A stretch of DNA of 64,000 nucleotides from JBEVOS01 sp964563395 (GTDB lineage Bacteria > Pseudomonadota > Alphaproteobacteria > Caulobacterales > Aquidulcibacteraceae), in the NCBI GenBank assembly GCA_964563395.1, contig CAZLWK010000006.1, positions 115,726-179,725 of the forward strand, given 5' to 3'. Shown piece after piece: positions 7,983-17,400 of this stretch (position 1 is the stretch's first letter; the number at the start of each line of letters is the position of its first letter). The notes beneath the pieces were generated by a model, which worked only from the letters and a program-made list of their open reading frames with translations, did no database searches and was not told the origin of the DNA. Made by a program: the position numbers and the translations under genes.

Positions 7983-9233
7983 TTATTCGTTCTTCCCCAG
8001 CTTGCGGTCTCGCTCCGCCGCGATGCGCAGGCGCAGCGCGTTGAGCTTTATGAAGCCCTCCGCGTCCGCCTGATTGTATCCGCCTGCCTCGTCGAAGCCG
8101 ACCAGCGCCTTGGAATAGAGCGAGTATGGTGAAGAACGCCCCGCCACCCGCACGCCGCCTTTGTAAAGCTTCAGACGCACATCGCCGGTGACGCTCTCCT
8201 GGCTTGCATCGATGGCCGCCTGCAGCATCTTGCGCTCCGGCGTGAACCAGAATCCGTTATAGATAAGCGCGGCGTATTTCGGCATCAGCTCATCCTTCAA
8301 ATGCATGGCCCCGCGATCGAGCGTGATCGATTCAATCGCGCGATGGCCGTGCCACAGGATCGTGCCGCCAGGCGTTTCATAAAAGCCCCGCGATTTCATG
8401 CCGACATAACGGTTCTCGACGAGATCGAGCCCGCCGATGCCGTGCGTCTTGCCGATGCGATTGAGCTCGGCGAGCAGTTCGTGCGCCGGCATTTTCTCGC
8501 CATTGATCGCATCGAGATCGCCGCGCGCGAAGGACAGCGTCACATATTCGGCCTGATCGGGCGCTTCCTCGGGCGTGATCGTGCGGCGGTCCGCGCGCTT
8601 GGCGACGATGTCGGGAACCTCGTTGTCCGGATCTTCCAGCACCAAGCCTTCGGACGAGGTGTGCAGGAGATTGGCATCGATGGAGAACGGCGCATCCTGC
8701 TCCTTGCCCTTAGCGATCGCGATGCCGTGCTTCTTGGCGTAGGCGATGAGATCGGGCCGGCCCTGGAAATGCCATTCGCGCCATGGCGCGATCACTTTCA
8801 CATCCGGCTTCAGCGCGTAGTACGACACCTCGAAACGCACCTGATCATTGCCCTTGCCGGTGGCGCCGTGACACACCGCGTCAGCGCCGACCATGTTGGC
8901 GATCTCGATCTGCCGCTTGGCGATGAGCGGACGCGCGATCGAGGTGCCGAGCAGATATTGCCCCTCATAGAGCGTGTTGGCGCGGAACATCGGAAACACG
9001 AAATCGCGCACGAATTCCTCGCGCAGATCGTCGATGAAGATGTTTTCCGGCTTCACGCCCGCCGCCAGCGCCTTCTCGCGCGCCGGACCCAATTCCTCGC
9101 CCTGGCCAAGATCGGCGGTGAAGGTCACCACCTCGCAGCCATAGGTCTCCTGCAGCCATTTCAGGATGATGGAGGTGTCGAGCCCGCCCGAATAGGCGAG
9201 CACGACCTTCTTGACGGTACCGGATTTCGACAT
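7983..9233 (-). CDS. argG: Argininosuccinate synthase
   Basis: A 416-residue cytosolic enzyme joining citrulline and aspartate with ATP to give argininosuccinate, the penultimate step of arginine biosynthesis. The N-type ATP pyrophosphatase P-loop AYSGGLDTS is at residues 13-21. ADAVCHGATGKGNDQVRFE and the later KSRGFYETPGGTILWHGHR segment are diagnostic of ArgG. Full length for the family. It starts at ATG 9233. The other arginine genes are not in the window. Confidence 0.98.
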   Translation of the reverse strand: MSKSGTVKKVVLAYSGGLDTSIILKWLQETYGCEVVTFTADLGQGEELGPAREKALAAGVKPENIFIDDLREEFVRDFVFPMFRANTLYEGQYLLGTSIARPLIAKRQIEIANMVGADAVCHGATGKGNDQVRFEVSYYALKPDVKVIAPWREWHFQGRPDLIAYAKKHGIAIAKGKEQDAPFSIDANLLHTSSEGLVLEDPDNEVPDIVAKRADRRTITPEEAPDQAEYVTLSFARGDLDAINGEKMPAHELLAELNRIGKTHGIGGLDLVENRYVGMKSRGFYETPGGTILWHGHRAIESITLDRGAMHLKDELMPKYAALIYNGFWFTPERKMLQAAIDASQESVTGDVRLKLYKGGVRVAGRSSPYSLYSKALVGFDEAGGYNQADAEGFIKLNALRLRIAAERDRKLGKNE

Positions 9234-9303
9234 GGGCGCCCTCTCAAGCCGCGCGCGCCTCTTAGCGTCCCGCGCGGTTCAGCGCCAGAGTCAGCCCACG
9301 GCG

Positions 9304-11253
9304 TTAGACCATGACCTGCGTGCCGAGCTCCACCGCCCGGCCGCTTGGAATGTGAAAGAAGTCCGTGGCGTTGGTGGCGTTGCGCGCCAGGAAGATGAAG
9401 AGATGGTCCTGCCAGAGCGGCATGCCGCTCTTTTCGCTCGGCACGATCGAGCGGCGCGAGAGGAAGAAGCTCGTCTTCATGATGTCGAACTTGAGGCCGT
9501 GCTTGCGCGCCTCGGTCAGCGCCTTGACGACGTTCGGCGTCTCCATAAATCCGAAGGTGAGCGTGACGCGCTTCACGTCCGGCATGAAATCCTCGATCTT
9601 GACCCGCTCGGCGTCCGGCGCGCGCGGCGTCGGCAGCGTTTTCACCGTCAGGATAATGATCTGCTCGTGCAGCACCTGATTGTGCTTGAGATTGTGCATC
9701 AGCGCGGCGGGCGCGACTTCTGGATCGCCGGTGAGGAAGATGGCCGTGCCGCGCACCCGGTGTGGGGGATGGTGCGACAGCGTCTCGAACAGCTTGTCGA
9801 GCGGCTCGTCGCGCCGCACCGTTTCCGACAGAATCCGCGTGCCGCGCACCCAGGTCCACATGGTGAGCACGAGGCCCACCGCGAGCACGAGCGGCACGAA
9901 CCCGCCCGACCAGACCTTCATCATGTTGGAGGCGAGGAACACCGCTTCGATGAAGAGGAAGGGAATGCAAATAAGGGAAGCAAGCCAGATCGGCGCCTTC
10001 CACAATTTCCAGATGGCCACGAACGCCAGCAGCGTGGAGACCACCATTTCGCCGGTGACGGCGATGCCATAGGCGGCGGCGAGACGCGAGGACGAGCCGA
10101 AGGCGAGCGTGAGAATGACGACGCCCGCCAGCACCAGCCAATTCACTTGCGGCATGTAGATCTGGCCGGCCTGCGTCTCGGACGTGCGGCGGATTTCCAT
10201 GCGCGGCAGGAAACCCAGCTGGATCGCTTGCTGCGTGAGGGAAAACGCGCCGGTGATCACCGCTTGGCTGGCGATGATGGTCGCTACGGTCGCGAGGATC
10301 ACGAGCGGCAGGCGCAACAGATCCGGCGCCATCAGGAAGAACGGGTTTTCGATCGTCTCCGGATGCGCGAGCACGAGCGCGCCCTGGCCGAAATAATTCA
10401 GCGTCAAGCATGGCAGCACGAGCGCGAGCCAAGCCGTGCTGATGGGCTTGCGCCCAAAATGGCCCATGTCCGCGTAAAGAGCCTCCGCGCCGGTGACCGC
10501 CAGGAACACCGAGCCCAGCACGATGAAGCCCAGCACGGCGTGCTGCAGCATGAATTGGATGCCCGGCAGCGGCGACAGCGCGGCGATGATGCCCGGATCG
10601 TCGCGCAGATGGAGGAGGCCAAGGCCGCCCATGGTGAGAAACCAGATGGCGGTGATCGGCCCGAAGAAGGCGCCCATGCGGCCGGTGCCGCGGCTCTGCA
10701 CGGCGAACAACCCGACCAGGATGCCGATGCTGATCGGCAAAACGAAGGGTTCGATCCGCCCTTCCAGTCCGGGAACGGCCTTCAAGCCCTCAACCGCCGA
10801 GAGAACCGAGATCGCCGGCGTGATCAGCGCGTCGCCGTAGAACAGCGCCGCGCCCAGCATGCCGAGAAAGATCACGAGCACGGAGCGTCGCGCGAGCGCG
10901 CGCTGCGCCAGCGCCATCAGCGCCACGGTGCCGCCCTCGCCCTTATTGTCGAGGCGCAGCAGCACGAGCACGTACTTGATCGTCACGATCAGGATCAGCG
11001 CCCAGAAGATCAGCGAAACGATGCCGATCACCTCGGCGCGCGTGGGCCCGCCCTCGCCGGCGACATGAAGCAGGGATTCCCGCAGCGCATAGAGCGGGCT
11101 GGTGCCGATATCGCCATAGACCACGCCGATCGAGCCGATCAGCAGCGCCCAAAAGCCGGCATGGCGGTGGCTTGCCCCGTTGTGTGAAACGGCGGCGGCG
11201 TCAGCCGGCGCTGGCGCTTGCGGAGAAGGCGGGCCGGAATCGGCCTGCGCCAT
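9304..11253 (-). CDS. kup: Kup-type low-affinity potassium transporter
   Basis: A 649-residue inner-membrane K+ uptake protein of the KUP/HAK/KT family, likely a proton-coupled symporter. After a polar N-terminus with HRHAGFWALLIGSIGVVYGD the signature GDIGTSPLYALRES appears at about residues 48-61. About twelve transmembrane helices follow, including GDALITPAISVLSAVEGLK and YGIAVTGEMVVST, with a cytosolic C-terminal region ending in the conserved ALTEARKHG...FFLSRR stretch. Full length for the family. It is a single gene upstream of argG with a 70-base gap. Confidence 0.97.
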   Translation of the reverse strand: MAQADSGPPSPQAPAPADAAAVSHNGASHRHAGFWALLIGSIGVVYGDIGTSPLYALRESLLHVAGEGGPTRAEVIGIVSLIFWALILIVTIKYVLVLLRLDNKGEGGTVALMALAQRALARRSVLVIFLGMLGAALFYGDALITPAISVLSAVEGLKAVPGLEGRIEPFVLPISIGILVGLFAVQSRGTGRMGAFFGPITAIWFLTMGGLGLLHLRDDPGIIAALSPLPGIQFMLQHAVLGFIVLGSVFLAVTGAEALYADMGHFGRKPISTAWLALVLPCLTLNYFGQGALVLAHPETIENPFFLMAPDLLRLPLVILATVATIIASQAVITGAFSLTQQAIQLGFLPRMEIRRTSETQAGQIYMPQVNWLVLAGVVILTLAFGSSSRLAAAYGIAVTGEMVVSTLLAFVAIWKLWKAPIWLASLICIPFLFIEAVFLASNMMKVWSGGFVPLVLAVGLVLTMWTWVRGTRILSETVRRDEPLDKLFETLSHHPPHRVRGTAIFLTGDPEVAPAALMHNLKHNQVLHEQIIILTVKTLPTPRAPDAERVKIEDFMPDVKRVTLTFGFMETPNVVKALTEARKHGLKFDIMKTSFFLSRRSIVPSEKSGMPLWQDHLFIFLARNATNATDFFHIPSGRAVELGTQVMV

Positions 11254-11389
11254 GGGCGTTAATCCCTCAAGATCAGCTTGCGCGCCGACCGACGACGGCG
11301 GGCGCGTTAGCCGGTTTCAGCCGGCCCTGCAATGGAGTGCGCCGGCAAGGTTCAAGATCGGTTAGCGGGCGGGCGGGAAATGCGCGACC

Positions 11390-11626
11390 TCAGAAATCGC
11401 TGGCGATGCCCTTCCGCTCCCAATCGCCATAGCGCGTCGGCTCCGGCCCGGTGGGCCCGCCTACCTCAGGCGCCTGCGCCGGCGGGGCGGCGCGGCGCGC
11501 GGCCGCCTCCTCCAAGGCCCGGCGCGCGGCGGGGCTTAACACCTTGCCGGGCGCGGCGTTCTCGGGGCGGGTCAGGTTCGGCCCGTTATCATCCTTGTGA
11601 TCGACGCTCACCTTGAACCGCTCCAA
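11390..11626 (-). CDS. DUF1674 protein, SdhAF4-like succinate dehydrogenase assembly factor
   Basis: A 78-residue protein ending in the diagnostic DUF1674 tail GGPTGPEPTRYGDWERKGIA plus SDF. This family includes mitochondrial SDHAF4/Sdh8, which binds flavinated SdhA during complex II assembly; bacterial members probably do the same. Only the C-terminal ~30 residues are conserved; the N-terminal half is polar and probably disordered, with a helical LSPAARRALEEAAARRA segment. It is divergent from htpX, with the start codons only 38 bases apart. No sdh genes are in the window. Confidence 0.85.
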   Translation of the reverse strand: MERFKVSVDHKDDNGPNLTRPENAAPGKVLSPAARRALEEAAARRAAPPAQAPEVGGPTGPEPTRYGDWERKGIASDF

Positions 11627-11664
11627 ACCGGCCTCATATCGACGTCGTCAATCTAGGGTCGGGC

Positions 11665-12612
11665 ATGAACCACACCAAGACGTTCATTCTGCTGGCGGCC
11701 ATGACCGCGCTGTTCGGCGGCGTCGGCTACCTCGTCGGCGGCGCGACCGGCATGCTGATCGCGCTCGCGATCGCGGCGGCGATGAACATGTTCGCCTATT
11801 GGAACGCGGACAAAATGGTGCTCTCGCACTTCCGCGCCCAGCCGGCGGAGGCGTTCAACGATCCGCGCGTGCGCGCCTATCGCGAGGATACGATCGCGCT
11901 CGCGCAGAAGGCCGGCCTGCCGGTTCCGAAAATCTACATCATCGACAATCCTCAGCCGAACGCCTTCGCCACCGGCAGAGACCCTCAGAACGCCGCCGTG
12001 GCGGCGACGACGGGCCTTCTGTCCATGCTGTCGCGTGAGGAAATCCGCGGCGTCATGGCGCACGAATTGGCGCACGTGCAGCATCGCGACACGCTGACCA
12101 TGACCGTCACCGCCACGCTCGCGGGCGCGATTGGGATGCTCGGCAATTTCGCGCTCTTCTTCGGCGGCCGCGACGCCGAGGGCCGCCCCAACCCGATCCT
12201 CGGGATCGCCATCATGATCCTGGCGCCGCTTGCGGCGGGCGTTGTGCAGATGGCGATCAGCCGCGCCCGCGAATACGAAGCCGACCGTCTCGGCGCCGAA
12301 ATCAGCGGCGACCCGATGGCGCTGGCGCGCGCCTTGGAAAAGATCGAGGCGTTCGCGCACCGGCAGGTGAATGTCGACGCCGAGCGCAATCCGGCGATGG
12401 CGCACCTCTTCATCATCAACCCGCTGTCCGGTCGGGGCGCGGACAATCTCTTCTCCACGCACCCCGCCACGCGCAATCGCGTCGCCGCGCTGACCGATCT
12501 GGCGGGCCGCATGGGCGTGTCCACGCGCGCCGCCGCGCCGTCCTTCGCGCCCGCGCATGCCGGCGCTGGAGAGCCGGGCCCATGGGGCCGCCGCCCGGGC
12601 CCCTGGGGCTGA
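11665..12612 (+). CDS. htpX: Membrane zinc metalloprotease HtpX
   Basis: A 315-residue inner-membrane M48B protease involved in quality control of membrane proteins. Two N-terminal helices (residues about 5-24 and 27-46) precede the zinc site MAHELAHVQHRDT (HELAH at 133-137). Two further membrane segments follow, and the third ligand Glu lies in SRAREYEADRLGAE. The C-terminus has the substrate-associated FSTHPATRNRVAAL motif and an unconserved Gly/Pro/Trp-rich tail. Length is somewhat above E. coli HtpX owing to this tail. Heat or envelope stress control is usual for the family; no promoter was identified. Confidence 0.96.
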   Translation: MNHTKTFILLAAMTALFGGVGYLVGGATGMLIALAIAAAMNMFAYWNADKMVLSHFRAQPAEAFNDPRVRAYREDTIALAQKAGLPVPKIYIIDNPQPNAFATGRDPQNAAVAATTGLLSMLSREEIRGVMAHELAHVQHRDTLTMTVTATLAGAIGMLGNFALFFGGRDAEGRPNPILGIAIMILAPLAAGVVQMAISRAREYEADRLGAEISGDPMALARALEKIEAFAHRQVNVDAERNPAMAHLFIINPLSGRGADNLFSTHPATRNRVAALTDLAGRMGVSTRAAAPSFAPAHAGAGEPGPWGRRPGPWG

Positions 12613-12702
12613 GCGGCGCTGTCCCAAGGCCGCCGCAAACGGTTGATAAGGTCTTAACGATTCGCTGTTGAGGGTGCGGGGGTCCCAAGGAAGACCTCGC
12701 CC

Positions 12703-14472
12703 ATGCGCGTTTTGAGGGCCGTGCCGGCCGCCGCTCTGTGCGCCGCCGCCGGGATCGTCCTGGCGGCGCCGGCCCAAGCGCGCTCGCCCGTCGCCATTGA
12801 AGGCGTGGACGGCGACGAGCGCGCCGCCATCCTCGAACTCTTCCCCGACCGCGAGGCGCCTTCCACCCTTTTCGACGCCGAGCGCCTCGCCGAGGAAGCC
12901 GCCGACCGCGCCGCCGCCTGGCTGCGCGCTGAAGGCTATTATCAGGGCGAAGCGACGCCCGAGGCGGAAGACGAACCGCCCCGCGCGCGCGTGCGCATTC
13001 GCCTGGGCGCGCGCTTCACGCTGAAGCAAAGCTCGATCGCCTATGGCGCGCCGGCCCCGGAAGCGGAGACGCAAGCCAAGGCCGACGACGCCCTCGAGCT
13101 CATTCCGCCCGGTGCGCCGGCGCGCGCCGCCGACGTGCTCGCGGCCGAAGCCGCGGCGCTCTCCACGCTCCAAGGCGGCGGCTATCCGGACGCCGCCGCC
13201 GGCGAACGGCGCGTCATCGTCGACCACGTGGACGCCAGCATGTCGCCGAATTTCACTTTCGACGCGGGCGAACGTGTGCGGCTTGGCGTGCTGCGCGTCG
13301 ATCCGCCCGACCTCTTTCGCAGCGGCTTCCTCGAGCGCGCGCAGAATTGGGAAAGCGGCGATCTCTATACGCCCGACGCGCTGGCGCGCGTGCGCCGCGA
13401 TGTGGCGGCGACTGGCGCGGTCGCGCGCGTCTCCACGCGGCTGCAGCCGCGCGCGAATGAGCCCGGCGTGCGCGACGTCGTGCTGGAGGCGGCGCCCGCG
13501 GCGCGCAACGTCTATGAATTCGGCGCCGGCTATTCGACCACCGAGGGCTTCGGCGCGGAAGCGGAATGGACGCGCCGCAACGTCACGCGCCGCGCCGACA
13601 CGCTTGTTCTATCCACCACGCTGGCCGAGTTGGAGCAGCGCATCGGCGCGGAATTGCGCAGGCCGCACGCAGCCGGCCTTAACCGCACCGTGCGCCTCAG
13701 CGCCGAAGCGGTGCGCGAGGATCCCGGTCCTTACGTCGCGCAAGGCGTTTCGATCGCGGGCGCCATCGAAGCGGCGCCGCGCCTTCGCTTCGGCATGAGC
13801 TACGGCGTCAGCCTCGCGGCCAATTCCTACAGCGACAGCGCGGGCGTGGAGAACGCGCTGGTGTTCGCCGCCTTCGGCGAGGTGCGCCGCGATTCCACCG
13901 GCAATCCGCTTGACGCACGCGACGGCGAAATCATCACGCTGCGCGCCGAGCCCTCCATCTCAACGGGCAGCGCCACGGTCGGCTTCGTGCGCACCACGGC
14001 GGATGCGCGTCTTTATCGCTCCGTCGGCGCCGAGGATCGCACCACCTTCGCCGCGCGGATCGGCTTTGGTTGGCTGGAGGCGTTTTCCGGAACCGACGAG
14101 GACATTCCGCCCGATCGTCGCTTCTATGCGGGCGGCGGCGGCTCCGTGCGCGGCTATGAATACAATTCCATCTATCCGCAGGATCGGCGCTTGCGTTCGC
14201 TCGACGTGACGCCCGGCGGAAAAGGCTTGGCGGAAATCTCGCTGGAAGCGCGCTATCGCTTCGAGGGCCCGCTCGGACTTGTCGCGTTCGTCGATGGCGG
14301 CAATGCGTTCGACGCGATCGAGGACGCCGCCGATCTGCGCTGGGGCGCGGGTCTTGGCGTGCGCTACGATCTGGGCTTCGCGCCGCTGCGCGTTGATCTC
14401 GCCGTGCCGCTCGATCGCGAAGACGGCGATCCCGATTATGCGCTCTATGTCAGCCTTGGGCAGGCGTTTTGA
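12703..14472 (+). CDS. tamA: TamA, Omp85-family outer-membrane translocation protein
   Basis: A 589-residue outer-membrane protein. The signal peptide (residues 1-26) ends at AQA. The periplasmic part contains POTRA-like domains (residues about 30-270, for example a YYQGEATPEAED segment and the GGGYPDAAAGERRV strand). The C-terminal half is a 16-strand Omp85 barrel with RRFYAGGGGSVRGYEYNSIY, the VRGY/F motif of lid loop L6, and the final strand ending in YALYVSLGQAF with terminal Phe. It pairs with the large inner-membrane TamB encoded downstream (4-bp ATGA overlap) to move lipids or assemble outer-membrane proteins. AAGGAAGA precedes the start. Confidence 0.93.
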   Translation: MRVLRAVPAAALCAAAGIVLAAPAQARSPVAIEGVDGDERAAILELFPDREAPSTLFDAERLAEEAADRAAAWLRAEGYYQGEATPEAEDEPPRARVRIRLGARFTLKQSSIAYGAPAPEAETQAKADDALELIPPGAPARAADVLAAEAAALSTLQGGGYPDAAAGERRVIVDHVDASMSPNFTFDAGERVRLGVLRVDPPDLFRSGFLERAQNWESGDLYTPDALARVRRDVAATGAVARVSTRLQPRANEPGVRDVVLEAAPAARNVYEFGAGYSTTEGFGAEAEWTRRNVTRRADTLVLSTTLAELEQRIGAELRRPHAAGLNRTVRLSAEAVREDPGPYVAQGVSIAGAIEAAPRLRFGMSYGVSLAANSYSDSAGVENALVFAAFGEVRRDSTGNPLDARDGEIITLRAEPSISTGSATVGFVRTTADARLYRSVGAEDRTTFAARIGFGWLEAFSGTDEDIPPDRRFYAGGGGSVRGYEYNSIYPQDRRLRSLDVTPGGKGLAEISLEARYRFEGPLGLVAFVDGGNAFDAIEDAADLRWGAGLGVRYDLGFAPLRVDLAVPLDREDGDPDYALYVSLGQAF

Positions 14473-17400
14473 GCGCGCTTCGGCGCTTCGGCGGGCGGCC
14501 TTGGATGTTGGCCGCGGCGGGCGTGGCGACGCTCGCGGGCGCGACAATCGTCGCCTTCGGCCCAGGCGCTGCCTGGCTCGTGGATCACATCGCCGATGGA
14601 CGCAAGGTCTGGCGCCTTGGACGCCTTGAAGCGTCGGGCGTCAGCGGTCCCCATCTCGGCGCGCTCACCATCGAACGCCTCAGTCTGCGCGACGAGGACG
14701 GCATCTGGGCGACCGCCGAGAATGTTTCGCTGCGTTGGCGCCCCTTCGCGATTCTCAGCGGCGAGGTCTTGCTCGACCGCATCGTAGCGCGGCGCCTGCA
14801 CGTCTTGCGTCGTCCGGCTCTCTCCGCGCCGTCCGACTCAACCGGCCCAAATTTCGACGTCGTACTGACGGCGCTTAATGTCGGGCGCATCGATCTTGAA
14901 GCGCCGGTCGCGGACATGCCGGCCGCGCTCGCGCTCGATCTGGGGCTTGTCGTTCGCGACGAGCGCCTTGCGGCGCTTGCGCTCGATCTGACGCGTCTCG
15001 ATGCGCCGCTCGACCGGGCCAATGCGCAATTCAGCGATGACGGCGCGCGCATCGTCCTGGCCGCCGAGGTGCGCGGCGCGCCGGGCGGCCTCTTCGCGCA
15101 TGTGATCGGCGCGGACGACCGCAGCTTTGAACTCGATGCGACTTTGGGCGGCGATGCGCGCGCGGGCGAAGGCATTCTCGTCGCGCGGATCGACGAGGAA
15201 CGCTTCTTGAACGCCTCGCTGGGTTGGGAAGAAGCACGCTGGCGGATGCAAGGCGCGGCGGTGCTGGAAGCCGCGCCAATCCTTGCGCCTTTCGCGGATC
15301 GCATCGGCGAGGAAGCGCTTTTCAGCGGCGAAGGCGCACGCGCCGGCGCCTTCTCACTCTCGCTCGACGCGCCCAATCTCGACGCCACGCTGGCCGGCGT
15401 CGAAGGCGAGAATTTCACATTCGCCGAAGCGCGGCTTGAAGCGGAGACGAATTCGCTCGAACGCCTCGCGCCGGAAATCGCGATCGGCGCGGGCGCGGCG
15501 CGTCTCGACGGCGCGCTGACGCGCACCAAAGCGGAAATCCGTTATGAGGGCGAAGTATCCGCCTCAAGCCTTCGAGTCGCCGGTCTTGAGACCGCCCTGG
15601 CGGGGGCGGCGCGCGTTCAGTTCAATGACGACGCGTTGAGCGTGCGCGCCGATCTGACCACGCCGGAACGCACGTCGCCGCTTCTCTCCAACGCGGCGCT
15701 GAAACTCAATCTCCATTTCGACCGCGCGCGCGGGCGCGTCACGATCCGGCAAGCGGACTTGGACGGCGACACTATCGCGGCCAATGCCCAAGGTTGGGCC
15801 AATGGCGAGACGGGCGAACTTTCGGGTGAATGGCGCGTCAAGCGCATGCAGGCGCTGACCGCCGAATTGCGCGGCGATGCACGCGGCCGCTGGCGCCTGC
15901 GGCAAACGCCGCGGGACGGGTGGACCGGCGCGCTCAATGGCGCCGCGCGCAATGTCAGCGGGAGCCCGGAAGCGATCCCGCAATTGCTTGGCCGCGCGCC
16001 CTCGCTCGATGCGAGCTTCGCGTTCAAGGACGGCGATTTCGCTTTGACCCATGCGCGGCTGAACGGCGCGAATCTGCGTGCGGGCGCGAGCGGGCGCATC
16101 CGCGATGGCGCGCTCGCCCTCGTCGTGGAGGCCTCTGCGCGCGGCCCCGTCGATCTGGGCGGCGCGCGGCTCGACGGCGCGGCGGACGCGACGGGAAACA
16201 TCACCGGCTCGGTTGATCGGCCCCGCCTTAGTCTCGCGGCGCGTCTCGCTTCGCTCGATGCGGGCGGACTCGTATTCGAAACGCCGCGTCTTGAGCTCAT
16301 GCTCGCCTCCGATGGCCGCGCCTATCAGGGCGCACTGCGCGCGGAGGCGCTTGTCTCCGGCCAAGCCGCGCGGGCAGAGGCGCAGATTGCGCTCGCCGAC
16401 GGCGCGTTGGCCTTCAATGACCTCGAAGCCGATCTGGCCGCATTACACGCCAAAGGAAACGCCAGCTTCAGCGCGGCGGGCCCGCGCGCCGATCTCATTC
16501 TCACCGGCCGGCTTGACGGGCTGTTCAACGGTATCGCGGGCCGCATTGACGGGGAGGCGGCGCTCACGCCGGAAACGGCGAACGTCCGCGCCGATCTGCG
16601 CGAGGCGCGCTTCGGCGCGCTGCGCGTGCGCAATGGCGCGATTTCGGCGCGCGGGCCTTATGAGAATTTGGATACGCGTCTGCGTGTGCGCGGCGCGATT
16701 GGACGCGCGGCGCTCGCCTTCCGCGGCGTGGGCGCGCTCGATGTGCGTGATGGGTTCAGCGCCACCATGGATGGCGAAGGCGCGCTCGCCGGCGCGCCGA
16801 TCGCGTTCGTCGCGCCTGCGCAGCTGAAGCTCTCCAACGGCGTGCTTGAAGCCAGCATCGACGCGCAATTCGAGTCCGGGCGCGTGGAGGCGCGTTGGCG
16901 CGAGCGTGGTGGCGCGCTCTCAGGCGCGGCGACCCTCAGCGAGGCGCCGATCGCCCCGCTCGCGGCGATATGGGGCGAGCGCGCCTCAGGCCGCGCGAGC
17001 GGCGAGGCGAACCTGCAAAATGTCGGCCGTCGTCTTCAAGGCGGCGCGCGTCTCGATGTGCGCGACGCGCGCTTCTCACAGCGCACGCCGGAAGCCTTGA
17101 ACGGCGCGCTGACGATCAGCCTCGCCGATGAAAAGCTCGAAGCGCGGCTCGAAGCGCAATCGAGCGATGGCTTGACCGCCAATGTCTCGGCGCAAGCGCC
17201 GGTGACCACGAGCACCGCGCCGATCCGAGTCGCGCTTGCGCCCAATCGGCGCGGCGAAGCGGCATGGTCGGTTCGCGGCCCGGTGAGCGGCTTGTGGGCG
17301 GCGGCGCGGCTGCCCGATCAAGCGCTTTCGGGCGCGGTCGCCGGCGAAGGGCGCATCGAATTCGGCGCCGGCGCTTTGAGCGGCGCCGGCGGCATCGCAC

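Noticed and set aside
9211..11187. 658-codon plus-strand ORF opposite kup
   Set aside because: Arises from GC-rich codon usage of kup on the other strand; composition is charged low-complexity.
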